The notes beneath the pieces were generated by a model. It made no database searches. It saw only the letters and a program-made list of their open reading frames with translations, and had not been told where the DNA came from. A stretch of 32,283 nt of DNA, taken from NCBI GenBank assembly GCA_905233255.1, contig CAJOCN010000039.1:1-32283 (forward strand). The letters run 5' to 3'. The DNA comes from Paludibacteraceae bacterium. GTDB lineage: Bacteria; Bacteroidota; Bacteroidia; Bacteroidales; Paludibacteraceae. How positions within the stretch are numbered: position 1 is the first letter of the stretch; each line of letters opens with the position of its first letter. The position numbers and the translations under genes are program-made. Below, one piece after another: positions 1 to 7,430 of the stretch.

Positions 1-1195
1 GATTATTCCATCTAATGGCACTACTCCGTGATACACCTTGACTTTTCGCCTCGCTGATGAGTTCTCCCAAACTATACTCTCCCTTCAACTGCTCAAAAAG
101 CACCTTCCGCTGATCTATCGGCTTGATCTCCGGAACTACCTCCTGCGCATCTCCGTCTATCATCCGGTACGCACTCGCCATATGCAGCAGCATCTTATTC
201 CCTATCATCTCTGCCGTCTCATAATCCTCATCCGCGCAATAAAGAACGTTGTTTGTTTCGTCCGAATGATATTCGGACATCTCTCCCCTCATTGCCGTCA
301 ATATCATCGCAATCCGCTCAATCTGAACCGCCATACGTATTACCGCTGAATGGAAGTTGTCGCCAAGTAATCCGATGAGCGTTCCGTACTCCGTTTCCAG
401 ATGTTCGCCTAACCGCTCTTTCTGCGCATCTGTCAAACTCCATTCGCGCTCGCCTGCGTTCATTAATTGCTCGTACGTGCGCAAGAGCCGGTTACCTACG
501 ATCTTGGGGATCGCACTCTGACCGCCTTTGGCACTCACATACCGCTTGTCAAACGGATTCCTGCCGCGGATCACTACCGTCAGCAGACGGCTGAAATATC
601 CGTTCTCCACACTCGGAACGAGCGCCTTATATTGTCCGAATGTTCCGGTAAGCAGCATACTCAATTTCGGACACTTGATCTCAGATGCGCCTTTGATGCG
701 GTTTCGGGAGATGGGTTCGTGTTCTGCCGCTTTACGAAGTGTTGTGTTGTAGTTCGCCGCACTCGTCTTCCAGATGTCCGTGATCACGCTTCCTTCGCTC
801 TCGTGCAGATACCCGCAGCCCTTCTGCTCTTCGAGCGCCTTGTAGAATGCAGCCAACGTGCTGTCTCCCGCTAACACCATCGGATGTTGCTCGTCAATCA
901 CACGCACCATCTCCAATGCATGGTTCGCGATACCTTTGCCGCTTGCCGCAGCAGCTAAGATGAAGCATTGCAGGTTCGAGAAGTACTTCTTTCCTGTCGG
1001 ACCGTACGTGAAATACAGATTCGGTACGCACGCACTCGCAGCCGCAAGAGTCGCCATAAGGATAATGTCCTCCTCTTCCGGCGTACTTGCCAACGAGAGC
1101 ATCTGTTGTACACTCTCAGGAAGTTTTTGCATGTCCAGATGCTCAACAATGCGGAGGTCTTCCTGTCCCTCCATCGATGTCAAATTTTGAATCAT
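1..1195 (-). CDS. DUF3987 domain protein (primase/helicase-like), 3' end outside window
   Basis: Reading leftwards from an ATG at 1193-1195, the frame stays open for 398 codons and leaves the window at position 2, so only the N-terminal part is seen. The translation begins MIQNLTSMEGQEDL and contains ILAAAASGKGIANHALEM around residue 75-95. This is the degenerate P-loop (ASGKG) typical of DUF3987 proteins. Further matching stretches are GYLHESEGSV and KLSMLLTGTFGQ. The family occurs in mobile and accessory regions of Bacteroidales, often with primase-like partners, and is thought to be an ATPase related to phage/plasmid primase-helicases; its biochemical role is not established. It has its own promoter (1272-1302) and a leader made of four overlapping mini-ORFs (1218-1256). 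The family call rests on recognising the motifs and could not be tested by search. Confidence 0.8.
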   Translation of the reverse strand, partial: MIQNLTSMEGQEDLRIVEHLDMQKLPESVQQMLSLASTPEEEDIILMATLAAASACVPNLYFTYGPTGKKYFSNLQCFILAAAASGKGIANHALEMVRVIDEQHPMVLAGDSTLAAFYKALEEQKGCGYLHESEGSVITDIWKTSAANYNTTLRKAAEHEPISRNRIKGASEIKCPKLSMLLTGTFGQYKALVPSVENGYFSRLLTVVIRGRNPFDKRYVSAKGGQSAIPKIVGNRLLRTYEQLMNAGEREWSLTDAQKERLGEHLETEYGTLIGLLGDNFHSAVIRMAVQIERIAMILTAMRGEMSEYHSDETNNVLYCADEDYETAEMIGNKMLLHMASAYRMIDGDAQEVVPEIKPIDQRKVLFEQLKGEYSLGELISEAKSQGVSRSSAIRWNN

Positions 1196-1217
1196 ACTAA
1201 ATTAAGGTTTATAATTG

Positions 1218-1256
1218 TTAATACTTCGTCATTTCGTCATAACATCATACCGTCAT
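1218..1256 (-). promoter_or_regulatory. Ladder of four ATGA-overlapping mini-ORFs upstream of the DUF3987 gene
   Basis: On the minus strand an 8-base repeat of form ATGACGNN starts at 1256, 1248, 1240 and 1232. Each ATG opens a tiny frame (MTV, MML, MTK, MTKY). The first three stop at a TGA that overlaps the next ATG as ATGA; the last stops at TAA (1218-1220). The DUF3987 ATG follows after 22 bases. The promoter at 1272-1302 places the whole array inside the 5' leader. A role in translational coupling is inference; the overlaps are read directly. Confidence 0.6.
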
Positions 1257-1271
1257 AACGGAAATTTTCTG

Positions 1272-1302
1272 CAAAGATACAATGAAAAACGACCTTTTTC
1301 AA
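1272..1302 (-). promoter_or_regulatory. Bacteroidetes-type promoter of the DUF3987 gene
   Basis: Minus strand: -7 box TATCTTTG at 1272-1279 and -33 TTG at 1300-1302, spacer 20. This fits the TTG-N19-21-TAnnTTTG consensus. Confidence 0.75.
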
Positions 1303-1311
1303 GGACGCATA

Positions 1312-1338
1312 TAAAAAAAGGACGTCCCGGGACGTCCT
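1312..1338 (-). terminator. Intrinsic terminator of the 371-residue gene
   Basis: A perfect 20-base palindrome, AGGACGTCCCGGGACGTCCT, at 1319-1338 lies just past the stop codon of the 1350-2465 gene. On the minus strand it is followed by a run of seven T. Confidence 0.85.
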
Positions 1339-1349
1339 CAAAATAGTAT

Positions 1350-2465
1350 TTATGTATATGGCTTGGTTTTTCGCTTTGGCTTTCGTAATAAGCTTTTTCT
1401 CAGCGAACTAGGATCTACGTACCACCCGAAAAGCAGGGTTAGCTGTCGACATAATCTTGCGTGCGATTCATTTTTTGCAAATTTTCTAAATTCTTTGTCA
1501 TATTTTTTGCGTTCCTTAATATATTCGCGTGTAGCAGCATACTTTTCTTCCATGTCTTCAGTCGGACATTTAAGCACTTCATCAGGGAAGAATAATTGCT
1601 CTTCCTCTTTCTTCTTTCGGGTTGAAACCGGCGGCTCTATTTTGTCTTTCACGAAATCGGTCCACTGGCTCATCCATTTACGGCAGAGGTTGATCTGCTC
1701 CGGGGCAAAGTCTTTCATCTCGGGTTTGATAAAGTCCCAATCGATCTCTCTCTCACGGATGGTTTGTTTGTATTGCGCCATAACGACATTCGAATCCGGG
1801 AAGATAGCAGCATCTTTTTGTGCGTAGTGCCACAACCAATCCCAATAACGTGCCATAATATCGGCTGCTTCTTCTCCCTCAAAGAAGAAAGTCTGTTCGT
1901 TGGGTTCGCCTTTTTCCATGTAGCATGCCAACTCATGCACGAGCGCAGGATCCGTCCAATCGATCTGAAGGAATCGTTGACGACGAGGTTCAATTCGTGC
2001 GGCATCAAAGAGCCACTGCGCGAAAGGCATCTTCCAAGGCACACGCTCGTATATATGCGCTCCGTACTCTTCTATAGCGATACGGCGCATGTAGGTTGCC
2101 ACTACGTCCATCGCAATACTCAACTGCCTTTTGTTCGGACAGATAGTCTCTATCAACACTTGTTCGCTGGAAAACAACTCCAAGTATGCCAGATCCAATT
2201 GCTCCAGTTCCGCCTCGATATAACCCCAATCGTCTGCAATCACTTCCCTGTCGTACTGATCAAAAAAGGGTTCGTAGCGCAACGCTTCACTTAGCAAAAT
2301 ACCTCGTTTGTCGGCTTCTTCTGTATTAAGCAGCCTTACGCCAAGTATCGCCGCTCCAAGGATACCGCCCAGCACAATCGGCTCATCCCCTTCCGGCAAA
2401 TAAATCAACTTATGTCCTTCATACCGGAGCCGCTCATCAAAAATATAATCGTCTAACAGTTTCAT
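1350..2465 (-). CDS. Unrecognised 371-residue protein
   Basis: This gene is real by context: it has a good promoter 6 bases upstream of the ATG and a perfect terminator 12 bases after the stop. I do not recognise the family. The N-terminus (MKLLDDYIFDERLRYEGHKL) is followed by a small hydrophobic glycine-rich patch (VLGGILGAAILGV, about residues 31-43). Most of the rest is acidic, rich in Trp/Tyr and predicted helical. The last third is strongly charged (KKKEEEQ, then KERKKYDKEFRKF) and ends in a basic tail, LLRKPKRKTKPYT, which could bind nucleic acid. No signal peptide or convincing membrane helix is present, so a cytoplasmic location is likely. Its neighbours are a DUF3987 protein and a DUF4143 ATPase, both typical of accessory regions. 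No function is proposed. Confidence 0.75.
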   Translation of the reverse strand: MKLLDDYIFDERLRYEGHKLIYLPEGDEPIVLGGILGAAILGVRLLNTEEADKRGILLSEALRYEPFFDQYDREVIADDWGYIEAELEQLDLAYLELFSSEQVLIETICPNKRQLSIAMDVVATYMRRIAIEEYGAHIYERVPWKMPFAQWLFDAARIEPRRQRFLQIDWTDPALVHELACYMEKGEPNEQTFFFEGEEAADIMARYWDWLWHYAQKDAAIFPDSNVVMAQYKQTIREREIDWDFIKPEMKDFAPEQINLCRKWMSQWTDFVKDKIEPPVSTRKKKEEEQLFFPDEVLKCPTEDMEEKYAATREYIKERKKYDKEFRKFAKNESHARLCRQLTLLFGWYVDPSSLRKSLLRKPKRKTKPYT

Positions 2466-2470
2466 AGCGC

Positions 2471-2500
2471 AAATGTACTGCTTTTTTTTGATATATGCAA
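2471..2500 (-). promoter_or_regulatory. Promoter of the 371-residue gene
   Basis: Minus strand: -7 TACATTTG at 2471-2478 and TTG at 2498-2500, spacer 19. The -7 box sits only 6 bases from the ATG (2463-2465), so the transcript is leaderless or nearly so. Confidence 0.7.
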
Positions 2501-2542
2501 GGATTTCTGCTATTTTTGGTCAAAAAAGTCCCAAACGTCTGT

Positions 2543-3799
2543 TTATTCGTTCAGGCAGTCTCTGTCTAATAGAAAATCAAATACTCCTATCCGTAAGACT
2601 CCTTCATCATTGTAAAATTTGCCTTTATGTTCGCCGGAGATGATGATTTTCCTGAAACTATCGTTTATTTTTATCAGCGGTCGCTGCTCTTGATCGCGTT
2701 TTTCCTCATCCGGCATCGAGTATGCCGATTGCACATATATGCGCTGTGAACCACGGTTAATAACGTAGTCCACTTCAACTCGTTTATGAACGATATTCCC
2801 TTCTTCATTCTTTTCCCAAACCTCTACCAATCCTACATCCACGCTATAACCGCGCGCGCAAAGTTCGTTATATAGTACGTTCTCCATCATGTGGCTGTAT
2901 TCCACTTGGCGAAAACCGATGATAGCATTCCGGATGCCCGGGTCTTCAAAATAGAACTTACTATCAGACCCGATATACTTACGACCTTTCACATCATAAC
3001 GCAGAGCCTCGCTTACCAAAAATGCATCCTTCAAGTATTCTATATATTTGGTAATGGTATGACTTGATATTTTTATTTTTGCTACCGACTTGAAGGTATT
3101 CGCTATCTTTGTAGGATTTACCGCTGTGCCCATTGATGATGCCAACACGCGGAAAATCTCCTCCAAACCCTCCTCGTTCTGCAAACGGTTGCGCTCAATA
3201 ATATCTTTGAGATAGATGGTGCGATATAAATCCTTCAGGTACGCTTCTTTTTCTTCCGGTGTTTCCATCTTCGCTACTGCCGGCAGACCGCCGTAAGTAT
3301 AGTAATCTTCCAATGCGTCGCGTTTATCACCACCTACGCCCTCTAAATATTCAGCAAAACTCAGCGGACGAACCCGTATTTCCCAGCCTCGACCACGGAA
3401 CTCTGTTACCACATCCTTGCTAAGGAACCTGCTATTACTGCCGGAAACGTATGTCTGTACATTCCGCATATGGGTCATACTAAGTAGTACACCCACAAAA
3501 TCATCTACCATCTGTACTTCATCCAAGATAACATAACTAGTCTGCCCATCTTGAATAAGTTGGCTATCAATGTACTCCAGTAGTTTATCCGGATTGCGCA
3601 AATCTTTGTTGCGGTTGTCATCTAATGCCAAGCCGATAATATGATCTTCTGCCACTCCTTGGGATAACAGATAGTTACGGAAAATCTCAAACAGCAGATA
3701 GGATTTACCGCACCGACGAATACCGGTAACGATTTTAATCATGTCATTTTTGCTTGCGCTAATGAGTTTCTGAAGGTACAAATCTCTATTAAATTCCAT
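2543..3799 (-). CDS. AAA_14/DUF4143 family ATPase
   Basis: This is a 418-residue protein of the widespread two-domain ATP-binding family (N-terminal AAA_14 ATPase, C-terminal DUF4143). Walker A is GIRRCGKSYLL at about residues 26-36. Walker B is YVILDEVQMVDDF near residue 90-100. The sensor-like stretch YVSGSNSRFLSKD follows. The C-terminal domain, with features such as YGGLPAV and FYFEDPGIRNAIIGFR, is typical of DUF4143. Length matches the family (about 380-450). The family is very common in Bacteroidetes, Prevotella-like genomes and archaea; some members are suspected toxin-antitoxin-like or stress ATPases, but the cellular role is not settled. It is monocistronic, with a promoter at 3843-3873 and a 12-base palindrome in the leader. 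Confidence 0.9.
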   Translation of the reverse strand: MEFNRDLYLQKLISASKNDMIKIVTGIRRCGKSYLLFEIFRNYLLSQGVAEDHIIGLALDDNRNKDLRNPDKLLEYIDSQLIQDGQTSYVILDEVQMVDDFVGVLLSMTHMRNVQTYVSGSNSRFLSKDVVTEFRGRGWEIRVRPLSFAEYLEGVGGDKRDALEDYYTYGGLPAVAKMETPEEKEAYLKDLYRTIYLKDIIERNRLQNEEGLEEIFRVLASSMGTAVNPTKIANTFKSVAKIKISSHTITKYIEYLKDAFLVSEALRYDVKGRKYIGSDSKFYFEDPGIRNAIIGFRQVEYSHMMENVLYNELCARGYSVDVGLVEVWEKNEEGNIVHKRVEVDYVINRGSQRIYVQSAYSMPDEEKRDQEQRPLIKINDSFRKIIISGEHKGKFYNDEGVLRIGVFDFLLDRDCLNE

Positions 3800-3818
3800 A
3801 ACTTTACAGCATATTTTG

Positions 3819-3830
3819 GTGATTAATCAC
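3819..3830. promoter_or_regulatory. 12-base palindrome in the leader of the DUF4143 ATPase gene
   Basis: GTGATTAATCAC is a perfect dyad lying between the -7 box (3843) and the ATG (3799). Its position just downstream of the transcription start would suit a repressor operator. No regulator can be assigned. Confidence 0.35.
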
Positions 3831-3842
3831 TGAAATCCGCCG

Positions 3843-3873
3843 CAAAGGTACAACAAATATTTGGAATATGCAA
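3843..3873 (-). promoter_or_regulatory. Promoter of the DUF4143 ATPase gene
   Basis: Minus strand: TACCTTTG at 3843-3850 and TTG at 3871-3873, spacer 20. The surrounding 38 bases closely match the AraC promoter at 8537-8567, so this belongs to the repeated intergenic sequence. Confidence 0.75.
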
Positions 3874-3908
3874 GGATTTGCCGATAAAAATCGAATTTAT
3901 TTGAAAAA

Positions 3909-4024
3909 ATCGTGCGAAAGCTAAGAATTTTAAGCGGGAAATACTTGCTATTCTTAGCCAAATGGGCACGATTATTCCGCACAAGGATGCGACTGTACCT
4001 TCGAGGTGGGACGGCTTGCCGTGA
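3909..4024. repeat. Intergenic repeat copy A with long interrupted hairpin
   Basis: The block from about 3931 to 4022 recurs almost unchanged at 8605-8694. Copy A has extra symmetry: ATCGTGC (3909-3915) pairs with GCACGAT (3966-3972), and GCTAAGAAT (3920-3928) pairs with ATTCTTAGC (3950-3958). A second small dyad, ACGGC-TT-GCCGT, lies near the end of the repeat. The stretch 3874-4098 holds no credible gene. It lies between a promoter pointing away from it and a terminator pointing into it, so it is not obviously transcribed. Confidence 0.6.
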
Positions 4025-4098
4025 TACAATATTTTTTGCAATTGACCAAATAAAATTTGTGTTTTTTGTCCAAATCTATGTATTTTCACCCACATTTG

Positions 4099-4132
4099 GA
4101 AAAAACATCCCTGCCACGCGGGTGACAGGGAT
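4099..4132 (-). terminator. Intrinsic terminator of the 160/890-residue gene pair
   Basis: ATCCCTG (4107-4113) and CAGGGAT (4126-4132) form the stem, and a run of six T follows on the minus strand. The same hairpin serves the paralogous pair at 8795-8826. Confidence 0.85.
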
Positions 4133-4160
4133 GAGGAGAGAAGAGAGATTAAGGATTTAA

Positions 4161-6833
4161 TTATTCATCGTACCACCAGTGCAGAATAATTTCCACACTG
4201 CTCTTGGACGGGGAAGACATAGAACGGCTAACCGTTTTGTAGTTGTAGCATGTCTTCTCGTGATAAACTCCTTCCTCATCCGTATAACTGCAATCATACG
4301 CCTCTTCGTCCAAGAAGGTACCGGATGCAGACGTTAATTTTCCCCTTGCACCATCAGCTTGTGTTCCCTCTATGTTATTAAAAGTAGAGGTCGTATTATA
4401 TTTTGTTTTTCCGATGGTCTTGTCATAAAAGACCTGTTTAACGGTACCGGATGCTATATAGTGATCTCCTTTATGCTCCCAGTCTTCAAAATCATAGCCA
4501 CTGGCTCTTGTGATGGTCATGTCTATAGTACTTGTCATTGTTGAGAGTTCATCATCGCTGACGAAGGTTTCTTTGATAACAAATGTATTGCTTCCTTGGC
4601 GAACCGCCTTGACAGGACCGAAAAAGTTGGCAAAAATCATATCCTGCTCACCTCCATTGGTCACAACACTTACTTCGAAGTGATCCGGCGTACCTCCGGC
4701 CGTATGCCTAAAGCCGAAATTCTGCTTCACAGCTTTTTCCATATTGTACGTCCACGTATATACATAGGGCGCACCGTCATCATCCGGGTGTACGGTCGGG
4801 TAATCAAAGAGTGTCCTTGGCGCAGTCGGAGGAATGAATGTCAGTTTGTATATACCTTCCGCATAATTCAACGTATCTACACGCACCGAACTCCATATTC
4901 GCTTTGAACCTGCCGCATCAATAAACTTATCTTTTCCGGCGTTGGTAGTTACAATCATAAAAGGTTCTTCGCCATGTACAAGGTCGACTACATCCCTATC
5001 TAAAGACAGTTTGGTAGGCGGAGCAAACGATACGGCAGCACCATACACCGGCAGCGGATCAGACGCATCCCCTGATGTATAGAGCATTGGCGTGACTGAA
5101 ATCGGGTCGGCTTTTAAACCTTTGAGATTCATGGATGTTGAGAACTTCTGACCTTCTTTGATTGCGGCTACACCCCATCTGGCGAGAATTGTACTCGTAG
5201 GCGGCATCTTAGTATCATATGCCTCCAAAGTCATGTAGTTGTAGAGGAAGTTAGCCGAAGGCTGCGCATAAACCGTAATAGCGGCATTTTCGTTGATTTC
5301 ATCCACCTTGACCCGTGTGGAATCAATCTTCGGAGCGAGACGCATATAGGTGGAAAAGAAGTCCCAGTCTTTGTTAAAGAAAGTCGTTGATTTCGGGTCG
5401 TCCCATCCTAATTGGGCCTTGGCGGTTGCTTCTAATCCCAAAGACATCCAGGTATGCTTGATAAAGCCATTGGAGATCACATCATACTCCTGCTCGATAT
5501 CCGGTGCACCGAAATTATAGGTAAACTCACCATCCAGCCGAGGACCGCAGTAGAGGTTGAATCCGATACCAAACTCCAAAATCTTCTTGAACCAGCTTGC
5601 GCTGTTAATACGCGCCTGGAACTCCACGCCGGCTTGAGTATAACCGGAGAACTTGATCTCACCGGTACTCTTGAACATATCAAACGTGAACGGTTCAAAC
5701 CCGCTGGTCGAATAATGGAAGGAAGAGCCAATCGGGAAAGGCAGCATATCCGTATCGATGTAATAGTCCACACCGGTGATAAGAGACACTTTCGGCAGCG
5801 AGAATTTAGCCTCTATACTACCTTCTCCGCGAATGAACAGAGTCGGTACCGGATTGGTTTCAAAGACCGGACACGCAGCCGGGAAGATAATAGCTCCTAT
5901 ATTCGGCAGTTGGTCTCGTACATCCCTATTGAAACTACCCGATGCTTTCACACCAAGGGTAGGCTGTGCACTGATAATAAAATCATTATTGATCGTTACA
6001 TTAAGCCGGAACATATTGATGTTATACGAAGCACGGAGCAATACTTTCATGGCTAAATCCACATCAAAAGTAAGCTTGACGTGTTCACCAATCTCTACTT
6101 CGTCCGATACGGTCTTTTCCATATCAATAATAGTTACTTCTTTGTGCCCGGAAGCCTTCTGAACAGGACGCGGCAAACCATCCGGTGTACAGCCGGCAAT
6201 ACGGCGTACTACTTTGCCTTCCGGATCCACACCGATTTCCTCGACGGTGATATATTGTTCGAATACCTCGCCGAGTTTTTCTACCGGACGACCCCATACC
6301 GTCGAATAGCCGGGATAGTAATAGACACTGGTCACCACCAGACTGAAGCTTCCGCCCAACTCAGCATATTTCTCACTGCATTCGTCGGTAGGCAGACCGA
6401 TCCATACTTCTCCTACTTTAGGAAGCATACTTTCCGGTATGTTCATAAAGCACATGTTATCCTCCGTCACCACATCCAAATAGGGAGCCAGACCTTCTTT
6501 TTGAAGATATCTCACGTTCGGATTGATTTTGATCTCCGGCTGTTGGAAACCGATGGAGTCAATGGCCGATAACGGGATACGGTAGGTGGTATCGGCAAGA
6601 ACCACTTCTTGCGTCACCCACTTGTCGTATTCAACCGAATCCACTCCGATTTTGGATTGGCGCAACTCGATTACTTCATCATAGAAGAAACCATGGAATT
6701 TACCATCATTGCGGTAGATATAGAAGGCCTCCTGTGCATAAGTACCAAGGGACAAAGTACCAAGGACCAAACACATTATGAGACGCATGACCTTTGTACC
6801 TGGTACTTGGTCACTTTGTGTCTTTGCTCTCAT
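4161..6833 (-). CDS. Large secreted protein, copy A (890 residues), unknown family
   Basis: This is an exported protein that I cannot place in a named family. The signal peptide is most easily read from Met16 (ATG at 6786-6788): MRLIMCLVLGTLSLGTYAQ, with cleavage after AQ. The 15 residues before it come from a short-repeat array and may or may not be translated. The mature N-terminus (YIYRNDGKFHGFFYDEV ... IPLSAIDSIGF, residues 38-93) resembles the small Bacteroidetes module in which a DG-F strand pair ends in I-DSI-F. It echoes the MMDGQVVTF region of the preceding small protein. The remainder looks beta-rich, with conserved blocks shared with the 892-residue paralogue (FEQYITVEEIGVD, AGCTPDGLPR, LGW-DP, WDF--TYMRLAP). 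No transmembrane segment and no C-terminal sorting domain is evident. The gene overlaps the upstream 160-residue gene by ATGA, so the two are translationally coupled. The terminator is at 4099-4132. Confidence 0.8.
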   Translation of the reverse strand: MRAKTQSDQVPGTKVMRLIMCLVLGTLSLGTYAQEAFYIYRNDGKFHGFFYDEVIELRQSKIGVDSVEYDKWVTQEVVLADTTYRIPLSAIDSIGFQQPEIKINPNVRYLQKEGLAPYLDVVTEDNMCFMNIPESMLPKVGEVWIGLPTDECSEKYAELGGSFSLVVTSVYYYPGYSTVWGRPVEKLGEVFEQYITVEEIGVDPEGKVVRRIAGCTPDGLPRPVQKASGHKEVTIIDMEKTVSDEVEIGEHVKLTFDVDLAMKVLLRASYNINMFRLNVTINNDFIISAQPTLGVKASGSFNRDVRDQLPNIGAIIFPAACPVFETNPVPTLFIRGEGSIEAKFSLPKVSLITGVDYYIDTDMLPFPIGSSFHYSTSGFEPFTFDMFKSTGEIKFSGYTQAGVEFQARINSASWFKKILEFGIGFNLYCGPRLDGEFTYNFGAPDIEQEYDVISNGFIKHTWMSLGLEATAKAQLGWDDPKSTTFFNKDWDFFSTYMRLAPKIDSTRVKVDEINENAAITVYAQPSANFLYNYMTLEAYDTKMPPTSTILARWGVAAIKEGQKFSTSMNLKGLKADPISVTPMLYTSGDASDPLPVYGAAVSFAPPTKLSLDRDVVDLVHGEEPFMIVTTNAGKDKFIDAAGSKRIWSSVRVDTLNYAEGIYKLTFIPPTAPRTLFDYPTVHPDDDGAPYVYTWTYNMEKAVKQNFGFRHTAGGTPDHFEVSVVTNGGEQDMIFANFFGPVKAVRQGSNTFVIKETFVSDDELSTMTSTIDMTITRASGYDFEDWEHKGDHYIASGTVKQVFYDKTIGKTKYNTTSTFNNIEGTQADGARGKLTSASGTFLDEEAYDCSYTDEEGVYHEKTCYNYKTVSRSMSSPSKSSVEIILHWWYDE
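6739..6828. repeat. Short-repeat array encoding the signal peptide, copy A
   Basis: Plus-strand motifs AGTACCAAGG, GACAAAGTACCAAGGACC and their inverse ACCTTTGTACCTGGTACTTGG are arranged at about 7-8 base steps on both sides of the Met16 codon. Read on the minus strand, CTTGGTACT occurs twice and gives the LGT-LS-LGT core of the signal peptide. The two halves are largely complementary, so the mRNA could fold around the internal start. The sequence is almost identical at 11443-11529. Confidence 0.65.
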
Positions 6834-7312
6834 TGTTTCACGAATTTAAAGGAGGCACCGCCTGCGTTAATAATATAGTTACCTGCGGGGAACGCGGTCA
6901 TAGGAAGTACCGTCGTTTGTCCGCCTATAGCCTGACGGCTGATGAGCTGCTTGCCGTCCGCAGAATAGATGGAGACTGTCGTCTTGTCGGGCAGACCGTC
7001 CAACGCCACCATGTCTTTGCCTTGCCGCACCACAATCGTTCCCGGCGCTACGACCGGTGCATCGATGCCTTCGGGCAGACCTTCGTACGTATATTTGCGT
7101 ACGTTCTCCAGCAGGTAGATGATGGGCGCATCGCCGGAAGTCTGCAGGATCAGCTGTCCCGGTTCGAACTTCGTCACCGGTTCATCATCTAATAAGAACG
7201 TGACTACTTGTCCGTCCATCATGTGGACATTCAGTTTCTGGACAGGTGCGTCCTGCGCCCATGCTGCGCTTACCATCAGCAAGGCAGCGAAGAGGGGAAA
7301 GATCTTTCTCAT
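6830..7312 (-). CDS. Small secreted protein with sorting-domain-like C-terminus, copy A (160 residues)
   Basis: A signal peptide (MRKIFPLFAALLMVSAAWAQ) is followed by PVQKLNVHMMDGQVVTFLL and a central segment ending VRKYTYEGLPEGID. The last 55 or so residues (GLPDKTTVSIYSADGKQL ... FPAGNYIINAGGASFKFVK) look like the type A C-terminal sorting domain used by the type IX secretion system: VxIYxxDGK, then PAGxYII, then KFVK. That family comparison is from memory. Without a large cargo domain the protein would be mostly sorting domain, which is unusual. The stop overlaps the start of the 890-residue gene (ATGA at 6830-6833). Expression is probably controlled by the AraC-type direct repeats at 7380-7416. 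The paralogue is the 163-residue protein at 11531-12022. Confidence 0.85.
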   Translation of the reverse strand: MRKIFPLFAALLMVSAAWAQDAPVQKLNVHMMDGQVVTFLLDDEPVTKFEPGQLILQTSGDAPIIYLLENVRKYTYEGLPEGIDAPVVAPGTIVVRQGKDMVALDGLPDKTTVSIYSADGKQLISRQAIGGQTTVLPMTAFPAGNYIINAGGASFKFVKQ

Positions 7313-7349
7313 AATGTTTTGTTTTTGGTTAGTTTTTCAAAACTGCGCA

Positions 7350-7379
7350 CAAAGGTACTGCTTTTTTTTGAAAAAGCAT
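7350..7379 (-). promoter_or_regulatory. Promoter of the copy A secreted pair, weak -33
   Basis: The -7 box TACCTTTG is at 7350-7357 on the minus strand. No TTG stands at the expected -33 position (7378-7380 reads AAT), unlike nearly all other promoters here. The direct repeats begin exactly there, which suggests activator dependence. Confidence 0.65.
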
Positions 7380-7416
7380 TCTCAAATCGTACAAATCTAC
7401 TCTCAAATCGTACAAA
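7380..7416. promoter_or_regulatory. AraC-type operator: two 16-base direct repeats, 21-base period (copy A)
   Basis: TCTCAAATCGTACAAA occurs at 7380-7395 and again, without mismatch, at 7401-7416. The 21-base period puts both on one DNA face, and the proximal repeat overlaps the -33 position. E. coli AraC uses 17-base half-sites with 4-base gaps and the same overlap. The identical pair stands at the same distance (22 bases) from the -7 box of the paralogous operon. The likely ligand is the membrane AraC protein encoded next door. Confidence 0.7.
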
Positions 7417-7430
7417 AGTGACGGATTACA

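Noticed and set aside
38..1190. Several plus-strand frames over the left edge
   Set aside because: The minus strand carries an unbroken 398-codon DUF3987 frame with promoter, so the plus-strand frames are shadows.
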